Below are positions 19,413 through 28,308 of a DNA stretch of 64,000 nt, one piece after another. Positions within the stretch are counted from its first letter, which is position 1; the number at the start of each line of letters is the position of its first letter. Position numbers and translations under genes: made by a program. A model generated the notes under the pieces. That model made no database searches. It was not told where the DNA came from and was given only the letters and a program-made list of their open reading frames with translations. The stretch is from Gemmatimonadaceae bacterium (GTDB taxonomy: Bacteria; Gemmatimonadota; Gemmatimonadetes; Gemmatimonadales; Gemmatimonadaceae): the NCBI GenBank assembly GCA_037721215.1, contig JBBJNV010000023.1:1-64000 (forward strand). The letters are read 5' to 3'.

Positions 19413-22400
19413 GTGAACAAGACTCGATCGTTAGTCATGACATTCGTGTTGCTGGCACTTTTTGGTTCAAGTGCATGGGCTCAGACCCGGCGCATCAGCG
19501 GACGTGTCACTGTTGAAGGGACCACCGATCCGATTCCTGCAGCGACGGTCAGCGTGGTTGGAACGACGCTTGGAGCGATTACCGGAGATGACGGCCGGTT
19601 TTCGGTGTCGGCTCCCGCCGGCCCGGTTACGCTTCGCGTGCGTCGCATCGGCTACACGCCAAGAACCTTACCGGTGGGCGCGGGCCTGACCGAAGTGACG
19701 GCGGCACTCGCCCGCGACGTGCTCGAGCTCGACCGCCAGGTCATCACTGGTACCGCAACGACTGTCGCGCAGGTCAACGCCGCGAACGCCGTTGCCGTTG
19801 TGTCCGGCGAGCGCCTGAGCCGGGTTCAGGCGCAGACGATCGATAACGCGCTTCAGGGCAAAGTCCCCGGCGCAGTCATCAGCAGCAACAACGGCGCTCC
19901 CGGTGGCGGCACGCAGATCCAGCTCCGCGGAGTGTCCACCATCAACGCCGGCTTCACACCGCTGTACGTCGTGGACGGAGTCATCGTCAGCAATGCATCG
20001 ATTCCCAACGCCGTCAACGTGATCACCCAGGCAGCCCGGTCTGGTGGCGTAGCGAATGCCGCCTCGTCGCAGGATCAGCAGGTTAACCGGATCGCCGATC
20101 TCAACCCGAACGACATCGAAAGCATTCAGGTGCTGAAAGGCCCTTCCGCCAGCTCCATCTACGGGTCCAAGGGTACCAACGGCGTCATCGTGATTACAAC
20201 CAAGCAGGGACGCGCCGGCAAGACCACGCTCGATATCTCACAGCGTCTGGGCACCTACACACTGGCCAACAAGATCGGACCGTTCTTCTGCTTCACTTCT
20301 GCGGAAGGCGCTGACGACCAGGGCTTCCTCGGCGGTGGCGACGACGGCAAGCTGTTCACGGCAGCCGGCGAGAAGTGCCACGATTACGAAGAAGAATTCT
20401 ACGGCAACGAATCGCTGTCGTACCAGACTGTTGCCTCGATCCGTGGGTCTACCAGTAGCGGAACGAACTTCTTCGTCTCGGGCTTGGCCCAGCGTGACAA
20501 TGGACTGGCGCTCAACGACTTCTATAACAAGCAGTCGATGCGCATCAATCTTGGCCAGCAGGTGGGCGGCCGGCTCAATGTGCGCGCCAATACCGAGATT
20601 ATCCATACGCTGACTCAGCGCGGAGTGTCGGGTAACGACAACACCGGTATCAACCCCTACACCACGTTCTCCGCGACCCCATCATTCGTCGACCTCCGAC
20701 GCAACGCGGATGGGACCTTCCCGAGAAATCCGCAAAATGCCGTCGGTAATTCGAATCCGTTCCAGAATGCCGACGCTATCAAGACGCCTGAAAACGTTTA
20801 TCGCCTGATCGGCAGTCTCACAGGAACGTACAACCTGCTGACGAGCCAGTCGCAGACGCTCGATCTCTCGATGACCGGTGGAGTTGACGCATTCAACGAC
20901 GTGGCGAAGGTCATTTCTCCGGCGTTTCTCTATGTGGAACAGGTGAACTCGAATCCCGGAACGCTTGCCACGACATCATCGTCGTTTGTCAACGCCAATC
21001 TGAACGGTTCGCTTGCGCACCGATTGATCAGGTCAGGCTTTACTGCGACGACATCAGCCGGTTTCCGTCAGGACCGCCGCCAGTTCGACATCACGACCGT
21101 AATCGGCCGGGGGGTAATTCCAGGAGTCCAGAGCGTCGACCAGGCAGTCCAGAATTTCGTCGCTGAGAATCAGGGACTTGTGAAGGATTTCACGCTCTTC
21201 GCGCAGGAAGAATTCCTGACGTTCGGCGAGCGGCTGCTCTTTACCGCTGGTGTGAATGCGGAACGCTCGAGCAACAACGGAGACGACACGAAGTTCTACG
21301 CGTACCCGAAATTCTCGGCGTCATATCGTATTCCGGAGGTGATTCCGCGGGTCAATGAATTCAAGGTGCGACTGGCGTACGGCCGTGCCGGCAATCAGCC
21401 AACGCAGGGCAAATTCACATTCCTGACGACGCTCTTCAATGAAGGTGTCGCGGGTCTGCGAAATTCAACCGCCAAGGGTTTTGCCGGTATTCAGCCGGAA
21501 GTTGCAAGCGAACTCGAGGGTGGTTTCGACGTCCAGGCGTTCGACGGGCGGATGAGATTCTCTGCCACTCAGTTCAGAAAGCAGATTGACAACCTCCTGC
21601 TTCAGACCGTGCTCGCCCCGTCGACCGGATTCACGTCACAGTTCATCAACGGCGGCCAGATCGTCAACCACGGTACCGAGCTCGAACTCGGCCTGACACC
21701 TGTCCAGACCGGGCGCTTCGAGTGGACATCCAATACGACTTACGCAAGTGTTGCAGGCAAGGTGACGCGTCTTCCGGCGTCAGTGCCGGCGTTCATCCCT
21801 GTCTCCGGTTCGTTCGGAAGCCGGTTTGGCAACGGATTCATCCAGGTTGGTCAGTCGCCATCAGTCGTACAGGCGGTCAATTCATGCGCCGTCGCAGTTG
21901 CGCCTCGTTCAGCTTCGGCGCCGTTCGGCGGTAACTGCCCGGCGGCGAGCAGAATTCTTTCGTTCGTCGGCGATGCCCTCCCCGACTACACAATGGGCTT
22001 CAGCAACGACTTCACACTGGGCGCTATCCGCCTCTCGACTCTCGTCGACTGGAGAAAGGGCGGCAAGGCCATCAACCTCACCAACAATTATTTCGACGGC
22101 GGGTTGCTTGGTGACAGCGCGCTTGGGAATGCGCGTCTAACCTCGTTCCGTTCTGGCAGGGCTGCATATGTCGAGGACGCCGGCTTCGTGAAGCTTCGGG
22201 AAGTATCGGTCGCGTACGAGCTCCCCTCAGGTCTGACGAACAGGCTGTTCAATGGGCGTGCCGAGCGCGCCAGGATCGAGTTCAGTGGACGGAACCTTCT
22301 CACGTCAACCAAGTATACCGGCCTCGACCCGGAAGTATCGAACTTCGGGAACGTAGCGGTTGGGCGTCTTCAGGATGTGACGCCGTATCCGCCGAGCCGC

Positions 22401-22433
22401 AGCTTCTTCTTCTCTGTCAACACAACCTTTTAG
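19413..22433 (+). CDS. SusC/RagA-family TonB-dependent outer-membrane receptor 2
   Basis: A 1006-residue receptor. The signal peptide ends near SSAWAQ (residue 24). Next are a carboxypeptidase-regulatory-like domain (~27-105, RRISGRVTVEGTTDPIPAAT), a plug domain (~125-275) with LRGVSTINAGFTPLYVVDG, DIESIQVLKGPSASSIYGSK and NGVIVITTKQGRAG, and then the barrel ending FFFSVNTTF with terminal Phe. The plug has a long insert before DLNPNDIES (about 30 residues, IPNAVNVITQAARSGG) not seen in receptor 1. GGAGAG just upstream of the start supports translation from 19413. SusD 2 follows closely. The divergent peptidase-aminotransferase operon suggests peptides or amino-acid conjugates as ligands (inference). 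Confidence 0.95.
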   Translation: MNKTRSLVMTFVLLALFGSSAWAQTRRISGRVTVEGTTDPIPAATVSVVGTTLGAITGDDGRFSVSAPAGPVTLRVRRIGYTPRTLPVGAGLTEVTAALARDVLELDRQVITGTATTVAQVNAANAVAVVSGERLSRVQAQTIDNALQGKVPGAVISSNNGAPGGGTQIQLRGVSTINAGFTPLYVVDGVIVSNASIPNAVNVITQAARSGGVANAASSQDQQVNRIADLNPNDIESIQVLKGPSASSIYGSKGTNGVIVITTKQGRAGKTTLDISQRLGTYTLANKIGPFFCFTSAEGADDQGFLGGGDDGKLFTAAGEKCHDYEEEFYGNESLSYQTVASIRGSTSSGTNFFVSGLAQRDNGLALNDFYNKQSMRINLGQQVGGRLNVRANTEIIHTLTQRGVSGNDNTGINPYTTFSATPSFVDLRRNADGTFPRNPQNAVGNSNPFQNADAIKTPENVYRLIGSLTGTYNLLTSQSQTLDLSMTGGVDAFNDVAKVISPAFLYVEQVNSNPGTLATTSSSFVNANLNGSLAHRLIRSGFTATTSAGFRQDRRQFDITTVIGRGVIPGVQSVDQAVQNFVAENQGLVKDFTLFAQEEFLTFGERLLFTAGVNAERSSNNGDDTKFYAYPKFSASYRIPEVIPRVNEFKVRLAYGRAGNQPTQGKFTFLTTLFNEGVAGLRNSTAKGFAGIQPEVASELEGGFDVQAFDGRMRFSATQFRKQIDNLLLQTVLAPSTGFTSQFINGGQIVNHGTELELGLTPVQTGRFEWTSNTTYASVAGKVTRLPASVPAFIPVSGSFGSRFGNGFIQVGQSPSVVQAVNSCAVAVAPRSASAPFGGNCPAASRILSFVGDALPDYTMGFSNDFTLGAIRLSTLVDWRKGGKAINLTNNYFDGGLLGDSALGNARLTSFRSGRAAYVEDAGFVKLREVSVAYELPSGLTNRLFNGRAERARIEFSGRNLLTSTKYTGLDPEVSNFGNVAVGRLQDVTPYPPSRSFFFSVNTTF

Positions 22434-22452
22434 TCATCGAGTGATCGCAATT

Positions 22453-23862
22453 ATGAACAAATACACAACGATTGCGCTCGCGGCGGCCGCTTTTGCCTCC
22501 GGCGGGTGCAAGGACAGCACTACCGTCCGGTCGGTGAACGCGCCGACCGCCGAAGCGCTTGGCGGTGCGCTCAATCGCACGTCCCTTCAGGCTCTGGCAA
22601 CGGGCGTGCTCGCCCAGGATCGCACTGCGATTGCCAGCTCGTTCACCTACGTCATATTGTCGGGCATTTTCGCCCGCGACGTCTATCGCATCGACAGCTC
22701 GGAACCCCGTTATGTCAGCGAGACCCTTGGTGGCCAGCCAGATGCGGGTAGTTTTGCCGGCGGTGGAGGTTTCGCAGATTTCTTCATCGCGATCCGCGCC
22801 GCCAACAATCTCATTCTCGCGTTGCCCACTGCTGCGGCAACCGACGTCAGTGCGGCTGAAAAAAGCGCGACTGCGGGATTCATCAAGACGATCAAGGCAC
22901 TCGAGTACTACCGCTTGATCGAGCTCAGAGACACCGTCGGCGTTCCGATCCAGTCGGACAACCAGGACGAAGTCACGCCAATTCGCTGCAAGTCTCCGGT
23001 GCTGGCGTACGTGCAGGCACTGCTCGACAGCGCAAACACGGACCTGACGGCGGCAGGGGCGGCGACGAAGCTTCCCTTTACCCTTCCTTCCGGCTTCACC
23101 GCCAACGGCCGGGACTACAGCGTCGTGAGCAACATCATCAGGCTGAATCGCGGGCTTAAGGGCAAGGTGGATTTCTACACCGGCCTGAACCGCAAGGCTG
23201 TCATGCCTGCCCTCTACGCGACGGCCATTGCCGAGCTGACTCAGGCCTTGGGCGGGGCGGCCCCAGGTGCGGTTTCACCATCGACGTTCAACTTCGGCCC
23301 GTACTACAATTTCGGCGCAGCGGAGACCAACGCAGCAGCTAATAACCGTGCTGACGCCAAGATTGGCCTCAACCCCCTGATCAGAGACAGCATTCAGGCG
23401 GGTGACGCACGCGCTTCCAAGATCGTGAGCCGGCCGGTGCTTTCCGGCGGCGGTATTTCCACGACGGTGACCGCGTCGTTCGCGGTAGCCACGCCCGCCA
23501 ACCAGGCGCTGCCACTTCCAATCCTGCGTGATGAAGAACTCGTTCTGATTCGCGCACAGGCGTACATCGAGGCCGGCAATTTTGCGGCGGCTACGGCCGA
23601 TCTCAACTCGGTCCGCACCTTCAACCGACTGGCTCCGTACGCGGTGTTTACGTCGAGAGAGGCCGCGCGAAGCGCTGCTCTGTATGAGAAGCGTTTCTCG
23701 CTATTGCTCGAAGGCCCGCAGCGACTTGTGGATCTCAGAGAGTATGGGCGTCTGAACAACACGTTCTTCCGGAGGGAGACACCCACCGATCCATTCAATG
23801 CCGCCTTCCCGATCCCCCGCGGCGAGCAGAACGCCCGAAACGGAAATATTACCTGCCAGTAG
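22453..23862 (+). CDS. SusD/RagB-family outer-membrane lipoprotein 2
   Basis: A 469-residue SusD-like protein. The signal peptide ends at lipobox SGGC (Cys19). The helical core includes FADFFIAIRAANNLILALP, ATAGFIKTIKALEYYRLIEL, LPILRDEELVLIRAQAYIEA and AATADLNSVRTFNRLAPYAV. The C-terminal block YEKRFSLLLEGPQRLVDLRE is followed by FPIPRGEQNARN, the usual SusD ending. A GTG at 22441 would add four residues; ATG 22453 gives the cleaner signal peptide, and neither has a strong ribosome site. It is the lid partner of receptor 2. A GC-rich terminator follows at 23951. Confidence 0.93.
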   Translation: MNKYTTIALAAAAFASGGCKDSTTVRSVNAPTAEALGGALNRTSLQALATGVLAQDRTAIASSFTYVILSGIFARDVYRIDSSEPRYVSETLGGQPDAGSFAGGGGFADFFIAIRAANNLILALPTAAATDVSAAEKSATAGFIKTIKALEYYRLIELRDTVGVPIQSDNQDEVTPIRCKSPVLAYVQALLDSANTDLTAAGAATKLPFTLPSGFTANGRDYSVVSNIIRLNRGLKGKVDFYTGLNRKAVMPALYATAIAELTQALGGAAPGAVSPSTFNFGPYYNFGAAETNAAANNRADAKIGLNPLIRDSIQAGDARASKIVSRPVLSGGGISTTVTASFAVATPANQALPLPILRDEELVLIRAQAYIEAGNFAAATADLNSVRTFNRLAPYAVFTSREAARSAALYEKRFSLLLEGPQRLVDLREYGRLNNTFFRRETPTDPFNAAFPIPRGEQNARNGNITCQ

Positions 23863-23950
23863 GTGAGCGGCGGTAGCAGCGGGAAATCGTGAGGAAGCGT
23901 TCGACAGGGCGGTCAGAATAACAATCAAGCAAACGCAGCTTCGCATCGAG

Positions 23951-23986
23951 CGGCCCGGGCAGGATTAGCCCGGGCCGTTTTCTTTT
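23951..23986 (+). terminator. Rho-independent terminator after SusD 2
   Basis: A perfect 10-bp stem CGGCCCGGGC/GCCCGGGCCG with a 7-nt loop (AGGATTA) is followed by TTTTCTTTT. It lies 88 nt after the SusD 2 stop. Confidence 0.9.
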
Positions 23987-24005
23987 ATCCGGGTCAGCGG
24001 CAGAG

Positions 24006-24041
24006 TCCGCACGCTCGCCAGCGCGGAGCGGAGTTTTTTTT
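24006..24041 (+). terminator. Possible second terminator (imperfect hairpin plus T8)
   Basis: TCCGC...CTC on the left can pair with GAGCGGA on the right, with an ACG bulge. An eight-T run follows at 24034-24041. It is 20 nt after the first terminator and may be a fail-safe. The stem is imperfect. Confidence 0.35.
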
Positions 24042-24133
24042 GCTTTTCAGAGCTCCACAAATCGGGCACTGGCGCAACAGATGCACCGGCCGCATTATCA
24101 ACAGCATAGTCCGATTACCGTGGGGGGGTTGAC

Positions 24134-24526
24134 ATGAATGCCGCTCGCTGGGTCACCATTGCATCATCGCTGGCCGCTTTTGCATGTGCCGGCTCCCGTC
24201 AGGGCTCAAGTGGCCTCAACCATCAGAATCAGATTATTACCGAGGAGGAGATAGTTGACTCGAAGGCAGTCAACGCGTATGAGGCCATCAGGAAACTGAG
24301 AGGCAATTTCCTCAGCTATCGTGGCCGGACGACGATGATGAACACGTCCTCACCGGAGCCCACGGTATATATGGATGAAAATGCCTTCGGACCGCTGGCG
24401 TCCCTGAGGACGATTCCGGCGTCGCAGGTGGCTCAGATCAGACTGTACCGGGCTTGGGAGGCGGCGACGAAGTATGGCAACGGCAATATGGGCGGCGTGA
24501 TCGAGGTAACGACCCGATCCAAGTGA
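24134..24526 (+). CDS. Plug-only lipoprotein (TonB-receptor plug-like domain without barrel)
   Basis: A 130-residue protein with a lipobox-like AFAC (Cys18). The remainder reads like a receptor plug: a short helix (VNAYEAIRKLRGNFLSYRG, cf. the SIxDLLxxxxPGV region), then PTVYMDENAFGPLASLRTIP (cf. PIYIIDG), SQVAQIRLYRAWEAATKYG (cf. DIEIVKGPSAATLYG) and NMGGVIEVTTRSK (cf. NGVILITTKRG). The frame ends exactly where the barrel would begin, so it is a complete small protein. GGGGGG ahead of the ATG supports the start. It sits between SusCD pairs 2 and 3. The function is unknown; it may bind TonB-box partners or a receptor, or be a surface-anchored decoy. Confidence 0.8.
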   Translation: MNAARWVTIASSLAAFACAGSRQGSSGLNHQNQIITEEEIVDSKAVNAYEAIRKLRGNFLSYRGRTTMMNTSSPEPTVYMDENAFGPLASLRTIPASQVAQIRLYRAWEAATKYGNGNMGGVIEVTTRSK

Positions 24527-25164
24527 CGAGTCGACCGGGGAGGTAGGATCTATGACGTTTTTCCCATCCGTCGAAACGCCCGCGCTTACCCCTGATAGGG
24601 AGTCACAGCCAAGCCTTGGCGGTTGCTTCCCGCGCGTTTCGTGACACGCTACTTTAAAACTCTTGCGGGCGTTTGATTACACCCGTACATTTGCGCTACG
24701 AACTCCGGCAGACGCTCTAGCGCGCCGGCGACATCGCTCTCCGACATGATCGGGCGGCAGCGCCCGTCAATATAGATGCAGGCAGGTAGGTCCAATCTGG
24801 CGATCAACTGCGGCCGCACCCGGTAAGTGCGGCGATTTTCGCTATTCCGAAGCTGGCCAGATGCTGGGCAACGTTGACGACGTCCCTATTGTCGTCGCGT
24901 TCTGAGCTAAAGCAGTTTCCGTTCCACCGCGATTGGCGGCATCCACCATGAGCGGCATCACCCCCAGAGGAGGGACGCGATGGCAACTATAAGTCCTTAG
25001 AAAGGTCCAGTCCCGCACGTTGGAGCCGCGGGCAAACCCCTCGTGAATGCGCCGAGCGATTGGCAATCGAGATTCGCTCTCCGGATTGGACAGCAGTACC
25101 GCTTATTGGGTTTTTTTCGGCAAGCCATGATGATGCCGAACACATTCTTCGAACTAGAGGCAAC
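24527..25164. other. 638-bp gap upstream of SusC 3
   Basis: I see no intact gene here. On the minus strand a frame ending at a TAG (24651-24649) reads LPACIYIDGRCRPIMSES and on to MYGCNQTPARVLK. It vaguely recalls a plug-type protein but has no start within its open stretch (upstream stop near 24886). The right part should hold the promoter and leader of SusC 3; it contains GGGCAAACCC (25030-25039), the small stem CGATT/AATCG, and a T-run near 25110. No convincing -35/-10 pair was found. Confidence 0.5.
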
Positions 25165-28100
25165 ATGAACAATTACAGGAAAGTCGGTCGGTTGGTTGCA
25201 GCCGGACTCGGCATCGTCGCGAGCGTAGCCGCCGCGTCGAGTGTCCAGGCCCAGGCAGTAATCACGGGCCGGATCACCGATCCGAGCGGGGCACCCATTC
25301 CGGGCGCGAGCGTCGTGTTCCCGGCGCTCGGCGTCGGAGTTGGCGCTAATACGACCGTAAACGGTGTCTATACCATTACGCTCGACGATAACCGCGTCGG
25401 CCAGTCGCTCGTGATGAATGCCCGCCGCATCGGATTCGCTCCGAGCTCGCGCAATATCACGCTCGCTGCGGGAAGTCAGACCCAAAACTTCACGCTCAGC
25501 GTCGACGCTCGCCGGATCGATGACGTCGTCGTAACCGGTGTCGCAACCGAGACATCGAGCAAAAACCTGACGATCTCCGTCGGAAAGGTCGGTGAGGCAC
25601 AGCTCAAGGAAGTACCGGCTGTCTCACCCGCTAGCGCTCTTGCCGGAAAGGTTGCCGGCGTGCGCGTCTCCTTCACGCAGGGTCAGCCTGGGTCCACCCC
25701 AGCCATCCGCGTCCGCACGTCGACCAGTCTCGGCGTCGGTGGCCAGAACCCCGTCGTTCTTATCGATGGCGTGCTGACCCAGAACGGACTCGCCGACATC
25801 AATGGCAGCGACATCGAGTCCATCGAAGTGCTGAAAGGCGCTGCTTCGTCGAACTCTTTCGGATCTTCGGCGGCCAGCGGCGTTATCTCCATCCGGACCA
25901 AGCGCGGCAAGGACACACCTGAAGGCAAGGTCAGCTTCCTGACGCGAAACGAGTTCGGAACCTCCGAAGTCGAGAATTACGTTCCGCTGCTTGAGGTTCA
26001 CGCGAATCAGCTGAACCCCGATGGGTCGTTCAAGCTGAGCTCGACGGGCGGCCGGATCCTCGAGGCCGATCACTTTCTCGATAACCCGTTCCCCGCCGGC
26101 ACCTTCCGCAACCAGCTCAGGGAGCATTTGCAGAGCGGCCGCACGGTAATGAATTACGCGCAGGTGGCGATGCGCCGTGGCAACACCAATTTCTCCACCT
26201 CGTTCAGCCGCGACACCGACCGGGGCATCCTTCCGCTGCTCGAGGGTTTCCGCCGGAGCAACGTCCGCCTGAATCTCGATCAGGGCCTTGGCGACAAAGC
26301 TGATTTCTCGGCCGCCATCACCTACGGTCTTTCGTTCAGCGACCAGACCAATGCGTCTCGCGCTGGCTCAGGTTCAACGTTCTTCTCGCTGCTGCAGGCG
26401 CCACCGGATGTCGACCTCGAATTTCCGAACGGCCCCGGCACGACCCGCTTCTCGCCAGTGCTTCCGGCGGCTGCAGCAGGTGGCACCGCTCGCGGCAACC
26501 CGCTGCTCGATTTGAACCAGCGTGCGTACAACGATCGTCGCCAGCGCATCATCGGCTCATTCTCGGCCCGCTACCGGCCGTTCGGCTGGCTGACGTTCGA
26601 TGGTAACTATGGTACCGACCGCCTTGACCGAAAAGAAACGAACTTTCTCGATCGCGGGTTGGTCGGTAGCAACACCACCGTCGAGAACGAGTCGACCGGC
26701 TTCCTGTCCGTCTACAATCTGAACAACCAGGCTTCCAACTCGCAGATCAGCGCACTGGGCACCTTCACGTTCGGATTGCTCAACTCGAGCACCCGGCTCG
26801 CTTACCAGTACGAGGAAGAAAAGAACGCCGACGTATTCAGCCAGACCGGAACGCTGAGAGTAGCTTCCGTTCCTGATCTGCAGGCGGGTGACCCGACGAC
26901 GCTCCTTGCCACATCGTCTATCGAGAACTTCCGAACGTTGAACGGCAACATCGTTCAGAACTTCAACTTCGGCGACCGCTATCTCGTTCAGCTCGTCGGC
27001 CGGCGTGACGGCTCGTCTCTGTTCGGACGCGCAAACCGCTATGCCAACTATTATGGATTCTCCGGCGCCTGGAGAATCACCGAGGACATCAAGATCCCCG
27101 GCTTCCAGGAGCTGAAAATCCGCGCTGCCCGTGGTACCGCCGGTCTTCGCCCTGGCTACAACTATCAGTACGAGACCTACTCTGTGGCTGCTGGCCAGCT
27201 TACCAAGAATCAAGTCGGAAACAGAGACCTCGAGCCGGCGCTCCAGACCGAGAACGAAGTTGGTATCAACGCCAGCTTCCTCGATCGCTTCGACCTCGAG
27301 TACGTGAAGTCGGATCGTCACACCGAGGGTGCTTTCCTGCTCGTTCCGCTCTCGCTGGCGCAGTCCGGCGGATTCACGGCGCAGTGGCAGAACGCCGCGC
27401 GCGTCGGCGGCCGTACGTTCGAGCTTGCGCTCAACACCCGCGTCATCGAGCGTCCGAACCTGAGCTACAACTTCACTCTCACGGGCGAGCGCTCGCGTCA
27501 GAAGATCGACGAGCTCAACCGCGCACCGTTCCGCGTCGGCAGCACGTCGCAGGGACAGAATATTTTCTACTACCGCGCCGGAGAACCGCTCGGCGTCATT
27601 TACGGACAGAGATGGGCTCGCTCGATCGAAGAGCTCAAGGACAACCCGCTCAACGCCGGAAAGGATCTGAACGCGATGTTCGAGCTCAACGATGACGGCT
27701 ATGTGGTTTTGAAGGGAAGTCGCGGCAAGATTAACGAGCGCCCCATCGCGTATGTCGACAGCAAGGGCGTTAACTACGTGAACATCGGTGACGTGAACCC
27801 CGACTTTTCCTTCGGCTTCGCGAACACCATTCGCCTTGGTGGCTTTACAGTCTATGGGCTGCTCGATGGCACCAGAGGCGGAAACATCTACAACTTCACC
27901 AAACAGTGGATGTTCCAGGATCAGCGGCATGGTTCGCTCGATCAGACCGGCAAGCCCGAGGAAAACAAGAAGGCCCTCGAGTACTACAACGTCGGTTTCT
28001 ACAACGGTCTCGAGCCCAACAGCTACTTCGTCGAAGACGGCAGCTACGTTAAGCTCCGCGAACTGTCGGTGAGCTACAGCCTCGGCCAGCAGCTGCTCAA

Positions 28101-28290
28101 TTCGATGCGCTTCCTCGGCCAGGGCCGCAGCGTGAAGGTTGCGCTCATCGGTCGTAACCTGAAGACGTGGACGGATTACAGCGGCTTCGATCCCGAAGCG
28201 GCATCAAACAATGATTTCAACTTCCGCATCGATGGCTTCCGCTATCCAAGCTTCCGCCAGCTCACTGGCCAGATTGAAATCGGCTTCTAA
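25165..28290 (+). CDS. SusC/RagA-family TonB-dependent outer-membrane receptor 3
   Basis: A 1041-residue receptor. I start at ATG 25165, five bases after AGAGG, because this gives a signal peptide (LVAAGLGIVASVAAASSVQA, cleavage near VQAQ). The frame is open for 35 more codons upstream, which I reject. Domains: carboxypeptidase-regulatory-like (~33-110, VITGRITDPSGAPIPGAS), plug (~125-260; IRVRTSTSLGVGGQNPVVLI, DIESIEVLKGAASSNSFGSS and SGVISIRTKRG), then barrel ending LTGQIEIGF with terminal Phe. The plug loop is shorter than in the other receptors. The paired SusD starts 18 nt downstream. It is a surface importer; the ligand is not evident. Confidence 0.95.
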   Translation: MNNYRKVGRLVAAGLGIVASVAAASSVQAQAVITGRITDPSGAPIPGASVVFPALGVGVGANTTVNGVYTITLDDNRVGQSLVMNARRIGFAPSSRNITLAAGSQTQNFTLSVDARRIDDVVVTGVATETSSKNLTISVGKVGEAQLKEVPAVSPASALAGKVAGVRVSFTQGQPGSTPAIRVRTSTSLGVGGQNPVVLIDGVLTQNGLADINGSDIESIEVLKGAASSNSFGSSAASGVISIRTKRGKDTPEGKVSFLTRNEFGTSEVENYVPLLEVHANQLNPDGSFKLSSTGGRILEADHFLDNPFPAGTFRNQLREHLQSGRTVMNYAQVAMRRGNTNFSTSFSRDTDRGILPLLEGFRRSNVRLNLDQGLGDKADFSAAITYGLSFSDQTNASRAGSGSTFFSLLQAPPDVDLEFPNGPGTTRFSPVLPAAAAGGTARGNPLLDLNQRAYNDRRQRIIGSFSARYRPFGWLTFDGNYGTDRLDRKETNFLDRGLVGSNTTVENESTGFLSVYNLNNQASNSQISALGTFTFGLLNSSTRLAYQYEEEKNADVFSQTGTLRVASVPDLQAGDPTTLLATSSIENFRTLNGNIVQNFNFGDRYLVQLVGRRDGSSLFGRANRYANYYGFSGAWRITEDIKIPGFQELKIRAARGTAGLRPGYNYQYETYSVAAGQLTKNQVGNRDLEPALQTENEVGINASFLDRFDLEYVKSDRHTEGAFLLVPLSLAQSGGFTAQWQNAARVGGRTFELALNTRVIERPNLSYNFTLTGERSRQKIDELNRAPFRVGSTSQGQNIFYYRAGEPLGVIYGQRWARSIEELKDNPLNAGKDLNAMFELNDDGYVVLKGSRGKINERPIAYVDSKGVNYVNIGDVNPDFSFGFANTIRLGGFTVYGLLDGTRGGNIYNFTKQWMFQDQRHGSLDQTGKPEENKKALEYYNVGFYNGLEPNSYFVEDGSYVKLRELSVSYSLGQQLLNSMRFLGQGRSVKVALIGRNLKTWTDYSGFDPEAASNNDFNFRIDGFRYPSFRQLTGQIEIGF

Positions 28291-28308
28291 TAACCGGACC
28301 TATCAACT

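Noticed and set aside
25030-25039. GGGCAAACCC in the SusC 3 leader as part of a c-di-GMP riboswitch
   Set aside because: The short motif is shared, but the following conserved segments of the class I aptamer (ACGCAAAGCC-like and tetraloop-receptor parts) are missing.
26557-27930. 457-codon open frame antisense to SusC 3
   Set aside because: It lies fully inside a receptor gene with all family motifs. The translation lacks any recognisable domain and its composition (Glu/Val-rich) is what complementing GC-rich barrel codons gives.
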